Below, in pieces: positions 9,307 to 18,776 of a DNA stretch of 64,000 nucleotides. Position 1 is the first letter of the stretch. Each line of letters opens with the position of its first letter. The notes under the pieces are model-generated. The model was not told the origin of the DNA and did not search any database. It was given only the letters and a program-made list of their open reading frames with translations. A program made the translations under genes and the position numbers. The DNA is from Alteraquisediminimonas sediminicola (lineage in GTDB: Bacteria > Pseudomonadota > Alphaproteobacteria > Sphingomonadales > Sphingomonadaceae): NCBI RefSeq assembly GCF_019740335.1, contig NZ_JAHXZS010000002.1:186001-250000 (forward strand), written 5' to 3'.

Positions 9307-9446
9307 ATGGCAATCGTAGTGAAAACAGGTTAAAAATCTGTTTATTATAAGGGGAATTCATTCAATATGTTTAACTGCACCAGATCATGTGCAGTAGTTG
9401 AGCATTTCGCGACGCGATTGATAATAATCGTCACCAGGGAGACCGT

Positions 9447-10679
9447 GTGATCATAGCGTTCGGCCTCATAGCGGCCATGCTTCAGGCGATAGGCTGGATT
9501 GTCTACTCCCGCTTATTCCTGAAACGCGTCATTCGCCCCAACGCGGCCAGCTCCTTCATGTTCGCTTATGGCACCGCGCTCATGGTGCTGTTGGAAGCGG
9601 GCAGCGGGGCAAGCTGGCATGTGCTCGCATTGCCCGTGACCTGTACTATTTTCAGTTGTCTGGTGGCCGCGCTTTGCTTGCGACGTGGCGCGACCGAGCC
9701 AGTGGACGGGATCGAGGCCATCGCCTTTTCGGCGGATGTGTGGCTGACCGTGCTTTGGGCCGCCATCGCCTTTGGCTATGGCGATATCGGGCCTTATGCC
9801 GCCGGTTTTGTCATCGCAGGCAATGTCACGACGCTGACCGCGTTTTTTCCGGTCTTGCGCTCCACTTATCTGACGCCGGAGCGGGAACAGCCCGCGCCTT
9901 GGTGTATCTGGACGCTCGCTTATACCGCGCTCACGATCACGACGATCCTCGCGGACCGGGGGCAACATCCGGAATTACTCCTTTACCCTGCACTCAGCGC
10001 ATTCCTGCACGGCAGCGTCGCTTTACTTGCGTTCCGCGGCAAACCGCGTCGCAGCGACTGGGTCGATGAGGCAAAGACGATCTATATCGGCCAAAGCCGT
10101 ATCCATGGCGCTGGCATGTTCGCAGGCCAGCATTTCGAACCCGGCGACATGCTTTGCCAATTATCCGGCAAAGCAATCTTTGGCGCAGTGACGGAGGATG
10201 GGCCCAATTATATCGGCCTTGGCCCCGATGTCTGGATCGATCCTATTGCCCCGCTGGATCGCATCAACCATCATTGCGCACCCAATGCCGCCTTTGGCGC
10301 GCATCGTCAGTTGCGGGCGCTCCGCATCATCCATCCCGGCGAGGAAATCACACTCGACTATTCCACGACCGAGGCCGACCCCGATTGGTGGATGCAATGC
10401 GGCTGCCAATCCCCCGATTGTCGCCACGTCCTCTATGCCATTCATCGCAGCTTTGCCGATCATGCGACGCCACCAATGGCCAGCCCCCTGATGCAATTGG
10501 TATGGCAAAAACGCCATGATCGCTACAAGACGGACGGGATGCATCCGGATGCGCTTCCGCTTCTGATGGAACTGCCGGAACCATTGCCCCTGCGGATTCC
10601 CCCCTCCCTGCGTCGGCGGTCGAGCAGACACCTGCGCCCCGCCGCTCAAGCCACAACGCGCCTCCGCCAGCAGAAATAA
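9447..10679 (+). CDS. Polytopic membrane protein fused to a SET methyltransferase-like domain
   Basis: 410 residues from GTG 9447 (GGGAG 6 nt upstream). Residues 1-198 form about six or seven hydrophobic helices, beginning with a segment that contains RPNAASSFMFAYG, reminiscent of PQ-loop-like bacterial membrane domains. Residues about 212-306 are a SET domain: SRIHGAGMFAG, DRINHHCAPN (the NHxCxPN knot motif) and PGEEITLDYS. A post-SET-like Cys cluster follows (CGCQSPDCRHVL, 318-329). SET proteins methylate lysines with SAM. A membrane-tethered bacterial example is unusual. The tail (365-410) is proline/arginine rich. Substrate and topology are unknown. If the helices place the C-terminus inside, it would have SAM and cytosolic targets. 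Confidence 0.85.
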   Translation: MIIAFGLIAAMLQAIGWIVYSRLFLKRVIRPNAASSFMFAYGTALMVLLEAGSGASWHVLALPVTCTIFSCLVAALCLRRGATEPVDGIEAIAFSADVWLTVLWAAIAFGYGDIGPYAAGFVIAGNVTTLTAFFPVLRSTYLTPEREQPAPWCIWTLAYTALTITTILADRGQHPELLLYPALSAFLHGSVALLAFRGKPRRSDWVDEAKTIYIGQSRIHGAGMFAGQHFEPGDMLCQLSGKAIFGAVTEDGPNYIGLGPDVWIDPIAPLDRINHHCAPNAAFGAHRQLRALRIIHPGEEITLDYSTTEADPDWWMQCGCQSPDCRHVLYAIHRSFADHATPPMASPLMQLVWQKRHDRYKTDGMHPDALPLLMELPEPLPLRIPPSLRRRSSRHLRPAAQATTRLRQQK

Positions 10680-10915
10680 CACCCGGCATTCGAACCTTGC
10701 AACGGGCGCATATCGGCGGACGCGCACCGTCATTCTCGTACACCTGCTACAAACTTATATTTAATTTAATCCATAACTGTGGTATATTTTATGTTCTGTA
10801 GAGCAGTTGATTGCTATTGACGCATCTTGATCATTTTCAAGGCCGATATATCCGCAACGGGACATGACGCCTTCCACGACCTGCCACGACTTGCGTTGCC
10901 TTTGGATGCCGCCAC
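10680..10915. other. Intergenic region, AT-rich
   Basis: 236 nt between the SET gene and the next small gene. The middle part (about 10745-10800) is strongly AT-rich compared with its surroundings and could hold a promoter for the downstream gene. No RNA gene or clear hairpin was recognised. Confidence 0.4.
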
Positions 10916-11416
10916 ATGACTAAGACCCACACCCTGACCCTATTGGGGTTCATTACGTGGCTGGCACTTTGCCTTAGCATACCCTTGATGTTTCAAGACG
11001 ACCGCATTCGCGCAGGCTATGCCGATGCCGAACGGTTGCACGCCCTTTGCCAACGCATCCATGGCGACATGGATCATATGAGCCTGTCCCCCAATGAACG
11101 GGCCATTGTCGAGGCGCAGCATGCAAAATGCGATGCCAAAATGTCGATGTTCCATTATGTCACCGGGCATTTCATCGAATATGAACAGGCCGTACTCAAG
11201 CTCGCGATCATTTCTGGTGGCGCAGGTCTGTTGATTTTCGGCGGCGGTATCCTGCTGAGCTATCGCCGGCCGCAACGTTGGCACCAACGCCGCAACCGCC
11301 CTCATCTTCAGGGCGATCACCCTGTTCAACCGCGCCGATCCCCGTCAAAAAAGCGTAAATTGGGCGAAGAATGGAGCCGGGAACAGGGCCAGCGCGATAC
11401 GTCCAAACGGCTTTAA
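10916..11416 (+). CDS. Hypothetical protein with two membrane helices
   Basis: 166 residues. The first hydrophobic helix is at about 8-25 and the second at about 92-113 (LKLAIISGGAGLLIFGGGILL). The loop between contains two Cys (CQRIHGD, AKCDAK) that could form a disulfide in the periplasm. The C-terminal 45 residues are very basic and low in complexity (KKRK), probably cytoplasmic. I do not recognise the family. It ends 4 nt inside the convergent small acidic gene. The ribosome site is weak. Confidence 0.6.
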   Translation: MTKTHTLTLLGFITWLALCLSIPLMFQDDRIRAGYADAERLHALCQRIHGDMDHMSLSPNERAIVEAQHAKCDAKMSMFHYVTGHFIEYEQAVLKLAIISGGAGLLIFGGGILLSYRRPQRWHQRRNRPHLQGDHPVQPRRSPSKKRKLGEEWSREQGQRDTSKRL

Positions 11417-11736
11417 CCCGCTAGATCATCGCCATCATCATCGGTGTCACCGAGCGCATCGTCATCATCGTCATGCATCGGCTCTCCGGCAAATGCGTCC
11501 ATATCGATCCGGCCACTGCTGACCATCTCGTTCATCTTGTCGATGAGGTCAGGCACATCATCGGGCATCACCTGCGCCGGGTTCGGACGTCCGCCATGTT
11601 CGCTCAGTTCATAGCCCTCATCCACCGCGTTCATCGCCTGATCGGCAATATCCTGCGCCTGTCCCGCGTCTGTTTGCTCGGCATTGTCCTCTGGCGCATT
11701 GGCGGGAGATTTCGGGGTAATGCGGCGGATCATCAC
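11413..11736 (-). CDS. Hypothetical small acidic protein
   Basis: 107 residues, strongly acidic with a C-terminal Asp run (HDDDDDALGDTDDDGDDLAG). No hydrophobic segment and no recognised domain. The ATG has AGGAG 8 nt upstream, and the stop overlaps the stop of the convergent gene by 4 nt. It is probably cytosolic and partly disordered. Metal binding by the Asp tail is possible but only a guess. It lies next to a copper ATPase gene on the same strand but is separated from it by about 100 nt. Confidence 0.6.
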   Translation of the reverse strand: MMIRRITPKSPANAPEDNAEQTDAGQAQDIADQAMNAVDEGYELSEHGGRPNPAQVMPDDVPDLIDKMNEMVSSGRIDMDAFAGEPMHDDDDDALGDTDDDGDDLAG

Positions 11737-11837
11737 AAGCGCTCCTTGATCAACTGAACACGGCTATCATCGCTGCCGATGGCGACCCATGATATACGTA
11801 TTGTTGCGACTTGTGGTGGACTGTGGCGCACCCATCT

Positions 11838-14201
11838 TCATAGCCGCACGCGATTGAGCCGCAGCGCGTTCATCACTACACTGACGGAGGACAATGACAT
11901 CGCCGCCGCGGCCCAGATCGGTGACAATAACAGGCCGAACAACGGATACAGCAATCCCGCCGCCACCGGCACGCCCGCACTATTATAGATGAAAGCGAAA
12001 AACAGGTTCTGGCGGATATTGGACATGGTCGCCCGGCTTAAATGACGGGCGCGGACAATGCCGTTCAGATCGCCATGCAGCAAGGTCATGCCCGCGCTTT
12101 CCATCGCGACATCGGTTCCCGCCCCCATCGCAATGCCGACATCGGCGGCGGCGAGCGCAGGCGCATCATTCACGCCATCGCCTGCCATCGCGACGATCCG
12201 CCCCTCGCTGCGCAATCGCTTGACCACCGCGCTTTTCTGATCGGGCAGCACCTCCGCCTCGACCTCATCAATCCCCAACACCCGCGCCACCGCCAGCGCC
12301 GTGGCGCGATGATCGCCGGTCAACATCACCAAACGGATGCCATCGGCCCGCAATGCAGCCAATGCGGCGGGCGTTGTCGCGCGGATCGGATCGGCAATGG
12401 CGAAAATCGCAGCCGTCTCGCCATCGACCGCCATCAAGATCGCGGTCGCGCCATCCTGACGCAGCCCATTCGCCCGGTCTTGCCAGTCACGGGTCGCAAT
12501 ACCGCGTTCTTCCAGAAAATGCGCGCTGCCCAAGATCACGACCCGGCCCTCGACAGTGCCGACCACGCCCTTGCCGGTCGGGGAGTCGAAATCGGACACG
12601 GCGGGCAAGGATATGCCCCGCGCCTGCGCCGCCTCGACAATCGCGCGGGCGAGCGGATGCTCCGAAGCCCGCTCCACCCCCGCCGCCAGCCGCAGCATGT
12701 CCCTTTCGTCTCCGCCCTCGTCCAACAAGATGCGCGTGACCGAAGGCCGCCCCTCGGTCAGCGTCCCGGTCTTGTCGACCACCAACGTATCGACCTTTTC
12801 CATCCGCTCCAGCGCCTCGGCATGTTTGATCAGCACGCCCAAGCCCGCCCCGCGCCCAATGCCGACCATGATCGACATCGGCGTTGCCAGCCCCAGCGCA
12901 CAGGGGCAGGCGATGATCAACACCGTGACGGCGGCAATCAGCCCATGGGCCAGACGCGGCTCCGGTCCCCAGATCGCCCATCCGACAAAGGCCAGCACCG
13001 CAATCATCATCACCGCCGGGGTGAACCAACCCGCCACCTGATCCGCCAGCCGCTGAATCGGCGCGCGCGACCGTTGCGCGTCCGCGACCATCTGCACGAT
13101 ATGCGCGAGCATGGTATCGCGCCCGACCTTATTGGCCCGCATCACCAACGCGCCATTCTGATTAAGCGTCCCGCCGATCAGCGCATCACCGACCGTTTTG
13201 GTGAGCGGCATGGACTCGCCCGTCACCATCGCTTCATTGACCGAAGAGCGCCCCTCTTCCACCACGCCATCGACCGGCACCTGATCGCCGGGCCGTATCC
13301 GCAGCCGATCACCGACCACAACAAGTTCTAATGCGACCTCAGCTTCATCACCCTTATCATTGATCCTGATCGCTATTTTCGGTGCAAGGTTTAACAGCGC
13401 CCGGATCGCGCCAGAGGTGCGATGCCGCGCCCGCAATTCCAGCACCTGCCCCAATAAGACCAGCACCACGATCACCGCCGCCGCCTCGAAATACACATCG
13501 ACGCTGCCATCCGGCCCGCGAAAGGCGGCGGGGAATGCAGCGGGCGCAAAGGTTGCGGCCATGCTGTAGATCCACGCCACCCCGGTCCCCAAGGCGATCA
13601 AGGTGAACATATTGAACCGCCGGGTGATGATCGAGCGCGCACCCCGTTCGAAAAAGGGCCAGCCCGCCCATAGCACCACCGGGGTCGCCAATAGGCATTG
13701 GATCAGGATCGACTGCCGCATCCCGATGGCATGATGCACAAAGGGAAACAAATGCCCGCCCATCTCCAGCGCCAACACAGGCAGGGTAAGGACAAGCCCG
13801 ATCCAGAAACGGCGGCTCATGTCGATCAGCTCTTCATTCGGCCCTTGATCCGCACTGACCATTTCAGGTTCCAAGGCCATGCCGCAAATCGGACAGGGAC
13901 CGGGATGGTCCTGCCGGATCTCCGGGTCCATCGGGCAGGTCCAGATCGTGCCGGGAGGCAGATCGACGGGTGCTTGAGCGATAGGCGATAGATAACGCAG
14001 CGGATCGGCGATGAATTTCGTGCGGCAACCGGCACTGCAAAAATGATAGGTCACGCCCGCATGTTCGGCATGATGCGACGTTGTCAATGGATCGACCGTC
14101 ATGCCACACACGGGATCTAGCACCGTCGCCGTACCACTGCCTTCTTTAGCCTTGGCAGCGCAACAACCGCCCGCCGCCGCGATATGCACATGGTCCGCCA
14201 T
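11838..14201 (-). CDS. copA: Copper/heavy-metal P1B-type ATPase with YHS and HMBD domains
   Basis: 787 residues from ATG 14201 (AGGAG 7-8 nt upstream). In order: a short His/Cys-rich tip (GGCCAAK), a YHS domain (DPVCGMTV ... [10 protein letters not shown], about 27-65), a heavy-metal-binding domain (TCPMDPEIR ... [10 protein letters not shown], about 88-113), eight TM helices, TGES (327-330), the CPC ion-binding motif in helix 6 (432-434), DKTGT with phosphorylated Asp476, and [10 protein letters not shown] near the end. CPC and the late MSLSSVSVV helix fit Cu(I) export. The usual HMA domain (GMxCxxC) is missing, replaced by YHS plus HMBD as in CopA2/Sil-like pumps. No chaperone or CueR-type regulator is adjacent. 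An open frame continues upstream to 16034 but is antisense to the phosphate genes. Confidence 0.92.
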   Translation of the reverse strand: MADHVHIAAAGGCCAAKAKEGSGTATVLDPVCGMTVDPLTTSHHAEHAGVTYHFCSAGCRTKFIADPLRYLSPIAQAPVDLPPGTIWTCPMDPEIRQDHPGPCPICGMALEPEMVSADQGPNEELIDMSRRFWIGLVLTLPVLALEMGGHLFPFVHHAIGMRQSILIQCLLATPVVLWAGWPFFERGARSIITRRFNMFTLIALGTGVAWIYSMAATFAPAAFPAAFRGPDGSVDVYFEAAAVIVVLVLLGQVLELRARHRTSGAIRALLNLAPKIAIRINDKGDEAEVALELVVVGDRLRIRPGDQVPVDGVVEEGRSSVNEAMVTGESMPLTKTVGDALIGGTLNQNGALVMRANKVGRDTMLAHIVQMVADAQRSRAPIQRLADQVAGWFTPAVMMIAVLAFVGWAIWGPEPRLAHGLIAAVTVLIIACPCALGLATPMSIMVGIGRGAGLGVLIKHAEALERMEKVDTLVVDKTGTLTEGRPSVTRILLDEGGDERDMLRLAAGVERASEHPLARAIVEAAQARGISLPAVSDFDSPTGKGVVGTVEGRVVILGSAHFLEERGIATRDWQDRANGLRQDGATAILMAVDGETAAIFAIADPIRATTPAALAALRADGIRLVMLTGDHRATALAVARVLGIDEVEAEVLPDQKSAVVKRLRSEGRIVAMAGDGVNDAPALAAADVGIAMGAGTDVAMESAGMTLLHGDLNGIVRARHLSRATMSNIRQNLFFAFIYNSAGVPVAAGLLYPLFGLLLSPIWAAAAMSLSSVSVVMNALRLNRVRL

Positions 14202-14393
14202 TTTGTCGCTCCTTGATCGCGTCCACACATTGGCACCCGATCTGCCGCAAAGGTCAAGCCCCGCCGGATTGACGATATTTCCATATCGACCGGCAGGCCG
14301 ATTGACGATAGGACCAGACCATATCATCGCGGCAGCGTATCGCCTCGCGCCACTATCACACGCAGGATCAAGATTATCAGACAAGTCGCCGCC

Positions 14394-15497
14394 TTGCCCT
14401 ATCGTTCCACCAGCAGCGCCATCGACGCGCCGGTCAGCATCTTGCTCGTCACCTCGCGCGAAACCAAGCGCTGGGTGCTGCCCAAGGGCAATGTCGTCAA
14501 GGGTCTGTCCCCCCATGCTTCCGCCGCGCATGAGGCCGAGGAAGAAGCCGGGGTCATCGGCGCGATCTGCCCTGCCCCGGTCGGCATGTATCGTTATCGC
14601 AAACGGCGGCGCAATGGCGCATCGCTGATGCTGGAAGTCGACGTATTTCCGCTCGCCGTCACGACTGAACTGGATGAATGGGACGAACAGGATCAGCGCG
14701 ACCGGCAATGGTTCTCGTTGACGCAAGCCGCCGAAGCTGTTGATGAGCCTGAATTGCGCGCCCTGATTCGGAATTTCAGGGCCAGTGAGGCGTCTGCAAT
14801 ATTGGGGTCGGGCATATCGGCACATGCCCGAAGACTTAAGAGGGGATTTGGAATGTTTCACTGGTTTCAGGCACTTTTGCCGAAACAGAGCAATTTCTTC
14901 GCATTGTTCGAAGCCCATGCGGAAACGCTGACCGCTGGCAGCGATGCGCTGGCGCGGCTGTTGCAGGGCGGCGCCGGGATGGACGACCATATCCGCGAAA
15001 TCATCGAGCGCGAGCATGAAGCCGATAATATCATCCGGGAAGTGCTGCAAAGCGTGCGCCGTACCTTCCTGACCCCGTTCGACCGCAGCGCGATCATCAG
15101 CCTGATCAGTTCGATGGACGATGCCATTGATCAGATGCAGCAGACCGCTGGCGCGATCGAGCTTTATGAGGTCAAGGAGTTCGATCAGGATATGCGCGAC
15201 ATGGCGGCGATCATCGTCGAAGCCGCGCGCGTATTGGCCGAGGCCCTGCCGTTGCTGCGCGACATCAGCGCCAATGCGGGTCGGCTCCATGAATTGACGG
15301 AACGGCTGGTAAAGATGGAAGGCCAGGCGGATCAGATCCATGCCGCAGGCCTGAAAGCGCTGTTCAAGGCGCATGGCGAAAGCAATACGCTGCGGTTCAT
15401 CGTATCGCGCGAAATCTATAGCCATCTCGAAAAAGTGGTCGATCGGTTTGAGGATGTCGCCAACGAGATCGACGGTCTCGTGATCGACCACGCATAA
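14394..15497 (+). CDS. NUDIX hydrolase joined in frame to DUF47/PhoU-like phosphate transport regulator
   Basis: One open frame of 367 codons from TTG 14394 (an ATT at 14373 with AGGA 5 nt upstream is an alternative start). Residues 1-140 are a NUDIX domain of diphosphoinositol-polyphosphatase style: WVLPKG, box HEAEEEAG (the usual Arg is His), [19 protein letters not shown]. After a 20-30 residue linker with no stop codon comes DUF47 from Met154 (ATG 14853): [24 protein letters not shown], helical to the end. Met154 has its own strong site (AGAGGGGA, about 6 nt upstream), so a free 214-residue DUF47 protein is likely made even if a fusion is also made. DUF47 proteins act with the adjacent low-affinity phosphate transporter. 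The NUDIX part may hydrolyse phosphorylated signals. Confidence 0.8.
   Translation: MPYRSTSSAIDAPVSILLVTSRETKRWVLPKGNVVKGLSPHASAAHEAEEEAGVIGAICPAPVGMYRYRKRRRNGASLMLEVDVFPLAVTTELDEWDEQDQRDRQWFSLTQAAEAVDEPELRALIRNFRASEASAILGSGISAHARRLKRGFGMFHWFQALLPKQSNFFALFEAHAETLTAGSDALARLLQGGAGMDDHIREIIEREHEADNIIREVLQSVRRTFLTPFDRSAIISLISSMDDAIDQMQQTAGAIELYEVKEFDQDMRDMAAIIVEAARVLAEALPLLRDISANAGRLHELTERLVKMEGQADQIHAAGLKALFKAHGESNTLRFIVSREIYSHLEKVVDRFEDVANEIDGLVIDHA
14840..14855 (+). promoter_or_regulatory. Internal ribosome binding site and ATG for the DUF47 protein
   Basis: AGAGGGGA at about 14840-14847 stands 5-6 nt before ATG 14853, inside the continuous NUDIX-DUF47 frame. The downstream product starts exactly where DUF47 proteins of related bacteria start, so this site decides whether two proteins or one fusion are made. 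Confidence 0.65.
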
Positions 15498-15507
15498 GAG
15501 CGCCCGC

Positions 15508-16515
15508 ATGTTGGAAACGACCATCGTCGCGCTGCCGTTGCTCATCGCCCTCATCGCGCTTGCCCTCGCCTTCGACTTCCTCAACGGCCTGCACGATGCC
15601 GCCAATTCCATCGCGACCGTGGTTTCGACCCGGCTGCTGACCCCAGTGCAGGCGGTGCTGTTTGCCGCCTTCTTCAACTTCGCCGCATATTGGGTGTTCG
15701 GCCTGAAAGTCGCAGAAACGGTCGGCAAGGGCATTATCGACAAGGACATCGTCAACCCGCAGGTCATTTTCGGCGCGCTGGTCGGCGCGATGTTCTGGAA
15801 CCTTGTGACATGGTGGAAGGGCATTCCGTCTTCCTCCAGCCATGCGTTGGTCGGCGGGCTGATCGGCGCAGGCGTCTGTCGCGCAGGCTTTGATGGCATC
15901 GTATGGGCGGGGGTCACCAAAACGGCATCGGCCATCGTGCTATCGCCCTTGTTCGGCCTGATCCTGTCGATGACTTTGGTCATGATGACATCATGGCTAT
16001 TCATGCGGGCGACCGCGCGTTCGGCAGAGGGCATTTTTCGAAAATTGCACCTGTTCTCGGCGGCAGCCTATTCATTGGGTCATGGCGCGAACGATGCGCA
16101 AAAGACGATGGGCATCATCACGGTTCTGCTTTATTCGCAAAACCTGCTGAATGGTGAATTCCATGTCCCGGGCTGGGTGGTGCTGTCCTGCTATGTCGCG
16201 ATCTCGCTCGGCACCTTGTCCGGTGGCTGGAAAATCATCGAGACCATGGGCACGCGCATCACCAAATTATCGCATCATCAGGGCTTTTGCGCCTCGGCGG
16301 GCGGTTCGGTCATGTTGTTTGCGGCCTCGGCCTTCGGCATCCCGGTATCGACCACCCACACGATCACCGGTTGCGTGGTCGGCGTGGGCGCAGCCAAGCG
16401 CACCTCGGCGGTGCGTTGGGGCGTGGCCGGGCGGATCGTGATCGCATGGCTCATCACAATTCCGGCCTCGGCAGCGGTGGGCGCGCTATTTTACAGCCTG
16501 ACCACATTGTTCTGA
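15508..16515 (+). CDS. pit: Low-affinity inorganic phosphate transporter, PiT family
   Basis: 335 residues with about ten TM helices and both inverted PD001131-type repeats: [16 protein letters not shown] near the N-terminus and [14 protein letters not shown] in the second half. The SSSSHAL and PVSTTHT segments are the conserved ion/phosphate-site turns. It imports phosphate with protons (or sodium) across the inner membrane. It starts 10 nt after the DUF47 frame, the standard DUF47-pit pairing in which DUF47 controls the transporter. Length and motifs are complete. Confidence 0.95.
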   Translation: MLETTIVALPLLIALIALALAFDFLNGLHDAANSIATVVSTRLLTPVQAVLFAAFFNFAAYWVFGLKVAETVGKGIIDKDIVNPQVIFGALVGAMFWNLVTWWKGIPSSSSHALVGGLIGAGVCRAGFDGIVWAGVTKTASAIVLSPLFGLILSMTLVMMTSWLFMRATARSAEGIFRKLHLFSAAAYSLGHGANDAQKTMGIITVLLYSQNLLNGEFHVPGWVVLSCYVAISLGTLSGGWKIIETMGTRITKLSHHQGFCASAGGSVMLFAASAFGIPVSTTHTITGCVVGVGAAKRTSAVRWGVAGRIVIAWLITIPASAAVGALFYSLTTLF

Positions 16516-16521
16516 AGCCCC

Positions 16522-16545
16522 CCCCGGTTGCGCCTGCGACCGGGG
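16522..16545. terminator. GC-rich hairpin between convergent pit and transglutaminase-like genes
   Basis: CCCCGGT (16522-16528) pairs with ACCGGGG (16539-16545). The stem can extend further by G-U pairs. It lies 6 nt after the pit stop codon and 14 nt beyond the stop of the convergent gene. There is no long U-run, so termination efficiency is uncertain. Confidence 0.5.
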
Positions 16546-16559
16546 ATGAAGCTCAATTT

Positions 16560-17432
16560 CTATAGCCCGCTCCCCGGCATCGGGGCATCTGCGCGTCCGA
16601 CGCGATAGCCATAGGTCCAAGCAAATGACCCGCTATAGGCGATGGTCGGGCGATATTCCGGGATATTGTCCGAACGCAGGATCTTGTCGGTCCGGCTATC
16701 GAGGACCAGCATCCCCTCCCCGCGCCGCACTGCCAGCACCGCATGATCCGCCTTGCGAAACAGATCGCGGACGATGACGAGAAACAGATCATCCTCCGAT
16801 ACGCCCAGCCGCCGCAACAGCGCCATCTTGGCAATCGCATAATCCTCGCAATCGCCTTGGCCCGAACGGATGGTCTGGCCAGCGGCGCTCCACACATCCT
16901 GAGACCGATCCTCGGTAAAGGCGACATTATGGTTGACCCAATCATTCACCATCCAGATCTGATCGGACAAATCCTGTTGCCCCGCCCGCTCAATGATCGC
17001 GCGCCACGGCGCATCATCCTCGCCAAGCGCTTGCGCCCGCACCTCCTGCCACCGTGCATCCAGCGCAGTCGATCCGACCGGCAATGCGACTGAGCCAAAG
17101 ACATTGGGCGCAGGCGGACGCACCGGCGGCGGCGGCGGTGGGGGCGCACAAGGGGCGACGGGCGTTTCTGGCGAGGCCATTTCTGGCGGCAGGCTGATTG
17201 TCAGGCCACTTTGCGGCAAGGTTTCAATTGTATCTGTCGGGGGCGCAATGGCGGGTAGCGGCGCATCGCTTGGCGCACAGGTCGGCACAACCTCAATCGG
17301 TGCGGCATCATTTGGGGCGGCAAGCTGTGGTGCATCAGCGACAATCTCTTGTGCAGACACAGGCAACGCAATCATGCACGCCACGCCAAATGCAGCAGAA
17401 ATTGGTGCAGAACGGAGAAGCGTATTACGCAT
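16560..17432 (-). CDS. Transglutaminase-like cysteine peptidase (BTLCP, DUF920 type)
   Basis: 290 residues from ATG 17432 (AAAGGG about 6 nt upstream). The signal peptide is about 1-27 (ending PVSAQ). A long Pro/Ala-rich spacer with a run of seven prolines follows (about 90-105). The C-terminal domain has the Cys-His-Asp triad of bacterial transglutaminase-like cysteine proteinases: GQGDCEDYAIAK, KADHAVLAV, VLDSRTD. Family members (LapG type) cleave surface adhesins when c-di-GMP falls. However, no LapD or large adhesin is encoded in the window, and the short sphingomonad form is often annotated only as a periplasmic protein. It is convergent with pit. Confidence 0.85.
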   Translation of the reverse strand: MRNTLLRSAPISAAFGVACMIALPVSAQEIVADAPQLAAPNDAAPIEVVPTCAPSDAPLPAIAPPTDTIETLPQSGLTISLPPEMASPETPVAPCAPPPPPPPVRPPAPNVFGSVALPVGSTALDARWQEVRAQALGEDDAPWRAIIERAGQQDLSDQIWMVNDWVNHNVAFTEDRSQDVWSAAGQTIRSGQGDCEDYAIAKMALLRRLGVSEDDLFLVIVRDLFRKADHAVLAVRRGEGMLVLDSRTDKILRSDNIPEYRPTIAYSGSFAWTYGYRVGRADAPMPGSGL

Positions 17433-17574
17433 CGACACCCTTTCTTCGCTGTGGCGTTGAACAATGTTTATACCCCGGACCACCCCCTTTTGGCCAGCAA
17501 CTTGTCTTTCTGCCCCCCCGCGAGATGTCGCAGCGGTTGAAACGATCGCTGGCCCGATCGACAAATAAGGCGGA

Positions 17575-17597
17575 AGGGGGACATATTTCAGCCCCCT
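17575..17597. terminator. Possible hairpin after the dienelactone hydrolase gene
   Basis: AGGGGG (17575-17580) pairs with CCCCCT (17592-17597) around an 11-nt loop, just downstream of the hydrolase stop on the minus strand. It lacks a U-run, so this is only a weak terminator candidate. Confidence 0.3.
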
Positions 17598-17608
17598 CTT
17601 ATCCGCAC

Positions 17609-18331
17609 TTAAGCGAGCACCTCGGCAAACAGGCCAGTCATCGCCTCCCATGACCGGGCATCCGCCACCGCATCATAACGGGCGAAATCGGGCATCCTCA
17701 TTTTGGCCGCGTCCGGATTGGTGAAGCTATGCACCACCCCGCCATAAAGGTGGAGCTGCCAATCCACGCCGCCTGCCCGCATTTCCTGTTCGAACGCAGC
17801 ACGGTCGGCGGGCGTAATGCCGGGGTCGTCCGCGCCGATACAGGCCAGAATCTTCGCCTTGATCTGCTGGGCATCATCGGGGCGTTTCGTCGTAAGGCCG
17901 GAATGAAAGCCGACCGCCGCACGAATATCCGCGCCACCACGCGCCAGTTCCAGCGACATCGTCCCGCCAAAGCAATAGCCAATAGCGGCGATGCGGGTCG
18001 GGTCCACCTCTGGCCGATTGAGGAGCGTCTGGAGCGCGGCCTGCGCCCGCGCCCTGATCTTCAACGGATTGTCGCGCAACGCGGTGATGATCGGCATGAC
18101 CTCTGCCAATTCGGTATAAAGCTTGCCATGGCCATGAATATCGCAGGCCAGCACCGCATAACCCAAGCCCGCCAACCTTTCCGCCCGCGATTTGGCATGC
18201 ACGCCAAGGCCGAAGGCTTCCGGAAAAACCAGCACCGCCGGACGGCGACCCGCGCCGTGGCGATCATCGACATAAAAATGGCTCTCCATCGCCAACCCAT
18301 CGGCATCATAGCGCAGCATTTCTATATGCAT
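17609..18331 (-). CDS. Dienelactone hydrolase family protein
   Basis: 240 residues, an alpha/beta hydrolase. The nucleophile is Cys in GYCFGG (about 136-140), as in dienelactone hydrolases. The acid is probably the Asp of IGADDPG, and the His is in GGVVHSFT. PAVLVFPEAFGLG supplies the oxyanion loop. It is cytosolic, with no signal peptide. True dienelactone hydrolases open cis- or trans-dienelactone in chlorocatechol breakdown, but no chlorocatechol genes lie nearby. A general esterase role is therefore more likely. It probably stands alone. Confidence 0.88.
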   Translation of the reverse strand: MHIEMLRYDADGLAMESHFYVDDRHGAGRRPAVLVFPEAFGLGVHAKSRAERLAGLGYAVLACDIHGHGKLYTELAEVMPIITALRDNPLKIRARAQAALQTLLNRPEVDPTRIAAIGYCFGGTMSLELARGGADIRAAVGFHSGLTTKRPDDAQQIKAKILACIGADDPGITPADRAAFEQEMRAGGVDWQLHLYGGVVHSFTNPDAAKMRMPDFARYDAVADARSWEAMTGLFAEVLA

Positions 18332-18478
18332 CTGGCATGCTCCCCTTTTCCCTGCCTGCGATATGCAATGCGCGCCGCGATCAATTCAACCCCCTTGATA
18401 ACGCCAAGATCCCGCGCCTTGGCCTTGGAGGTAACACAGATGGGAAAGGAGATAAGCCGGCGCGCGCTACAACGCCAA

Positions 18479-18712
18479 TCAACCGGGCGGCAATTCAACC
18501 GGCCCGGTATCGGGGATGGAATCCGGCACATAAGGCTGTTCGCTGGGCGATAGGTCGGGATAACGATCCGGGTCTACCGGCGGCTGTTCGATCGGCGAGG
18601 CGTCGGGTCGTTCGTCCGGATGGCGAAACGGGGTTTCCGGTTCATGCGGCGGGCTATCTGGAAACGGGTCCGGGCGCTGGCCATAGCCTTGGGGAAAATC
18701 GAAACTGGTCAT
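18479..18712 (-). CDS. Hypothetical proline- and acid-rich small protein
   Basis: 77 residues from ATG 18712, which has AGGAG about 10 nt upstream (an earlier ATG at 18739 has none). Composition is dominated by Pro, Asp and Glu with loose repeats of the form DxxPxxxPIEQPP / DLSPSEQPYVP. No hydrophobic segment or known domain, and probably disordered. Short proteins of this style are seen next to diverse genes in sphingomonads. Nothing here indicates a role. Confidence 0.5.
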   Translation of the reverse strand: MTSFDFPQGYGQRPDPFPDSPPHEPETPFRHPDERPDASPIEQPPVDPDRYPDLSPSEQPYVPDSIPDTGPVELPPG

Positions 18713-18776
18713 GATGTTGTCATCTCCTGCTGCAATCATTTATGCCCGACAAAATGCCGTGCTGAACCTCGCGCAA

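Noticed and set aside
14202-16034. Open frame running upstream of the copper ATPase for over 600 codons
   Set aside because: It is antisense to the NUDIX-DUF47 and pit genes, which have clear family motifs, and the ATPase has a well-placed ATG and ribosome site at 14201.
16560-17432. LapG-type adhesin protease in a c-di-GMP system
   Set aside because: The Cys-His-Asp triad is present, but no LapD, LapA-like adhesin or secretion system is in the window, so the specific role is not claimed.
17609-18331. Chlorocatechol pathway member
   Set aside because: The dienelactone hydrolase fold alone is not diagnostic, and no ring-cleavage genes are nearby.
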